A stretch of DNA of 64,000 nt from Arcicella aurantiaca (GTDB lineage: Bacteria > Bacteroidota > Bacteroidia > Cytophagales > Spirosomataceae): assembly GCF_003148625.1 (NCBI RefSeq), contig NZ_QGGO01000020.1, positions 40,030 through 104,029 of the forward strand, given 5' to 3'. Shown in pieces: positions 63,846 to 64,000 of the stretch. Both the position numbers and the translations under genes were made by a program. A model generated the notes under the pieces. It did not search any database and had not been told where the DNA came from. It saw nothing but the letters and a program-made list of their open reading frames with translations. How positions within the stretch are numbered: the stretch's first letter is position 1; each line of letters opens with the position of its first letter.

Positions 63846-64000
63846 ATTTTTCCTTTTTTTCAGAACTATGTACTATTTGGCGGATTTAAGGTTAGGCTTC
63901 TCCGAAGCCCCTACGCTTAAATTATTTTGGTTCTACAAAGGTTAAATTTCTCCGAAATTATGTCAAATTATACTTCAAACAGTCGCATGGAGGTTTAACC
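63586..64000. repeat. Tandem duplication with a 234-235-bp period (second copy cut by window end)
   Basis: The unit running from the palindrome at 63586 is repeated from 63821 with few changes: the T-tract length by one base, AAGCTTC/AGGCTTC, TTTGAAC/TTCAAAC and a few others. It includes CTCCGAAGCCCCTACGCTTA and AATTATGTCAAATTATACTT. The second copy reaches the window end at GTTTAACC, so the array may continue. A short open frame at 63504-63686 overlaps it and is not credible. Confidence 0.85.
63629..63796. repeat. 168-bp inverted-repeat element inside the tandem unit
   Basis: Begins GAACTATGTACTATTTGGCG and ends with its complement CGCCAAATAGTACATAGTTC after TTAAATCTT; the 20-bp outer arms are near perfect (63629-63648 and 63777-63796). 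The second tandem copy repeats the left arm at 63863. The structure resembles a MITE or long hairpin. Confidence 0.7.

Noticed and set aside
1..64000. Window as a complete circular plasmid
   Set aside because: The two ends do not overlap, the left end cuts a gene and the right end cuts a tandem repeat, so the molecule continues on both sides.

Overview
The window is AT-rich DNA from a Bacteroidota bacterium. The evidence is a SusC/SusD pair, two SusR-type hybrid two-component regulators, a CRTAC/ASPIC lipoprotein, Bacteroidota-type promoter motifs (TAnnTTTG) and no purine-rich ribosome binding sites. A member of the Cytophagales (Spirosomataceae-like) is the best guess; that placement is inference. 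The right end holds a plasmid-type replication and partition module: a Rep_3 initiator, 12 iterons, ParA and ParB. The window is therefore probably part of a large plasmid or chromid, not main chromosome.

Layout. 0-2.4 kb: 3' part of a sugar-phosphate isomerase/epimerase, thioredoxin, a composite palindrome and a serine resolvase. 2.6-9.3 kb: a BspA-like repeat surface protein and an orphan hybrid two-component regulator, bracketed by two copies of the same terminator-plus-tail sequence. 9.9-25.5 kb: a polysaccharide utilisation locus with GH30, GH5 lipoprotein, SusD, SusC, a divergent CRTAC/ASPIC lipoprotein and a convergent hybrid regulator; a 22-bp-spaced direct repeat upstream of susC is the likely operator. 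26.2-36.3 kb: accessory genes, namely an AAA ATPase with a nuclease-like C-terminus behind a four-box palindromic array, a 7TM histidine kinase/LuxR pair, two proteins sharing an unrecognised C2-like domain, a GGGP synthase, a beta-barrel protein and a lipoprotein. 36.9-58 kb: a capsule/exopolysaccharide locus with an initiating glycosyl-phosphate transferase, PHP phosphatase, GDP-mannose 4,6-dehydratase, glycosyltransferases, acyltransferases, Wzy, Wzx, Wzc, Wza and Wzi. 58.4-64 kb: an FAD monooxygenase, then rep, iterons, parA, parB and a repeat-rich tail with candidate centromere sites.

The intergenic DNA is unusually rich in short palindromic elements. At least seven families recur; the clearest (family A, ends TAGACTTCCTGCGAAAGTG) has two near-identical 176-bp copies, several internally deleted derivatives and one copy that supplies the stop codon of the GH30 gene. 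No tRNA, rRNA, CRISPR array or intact transposase was seen.
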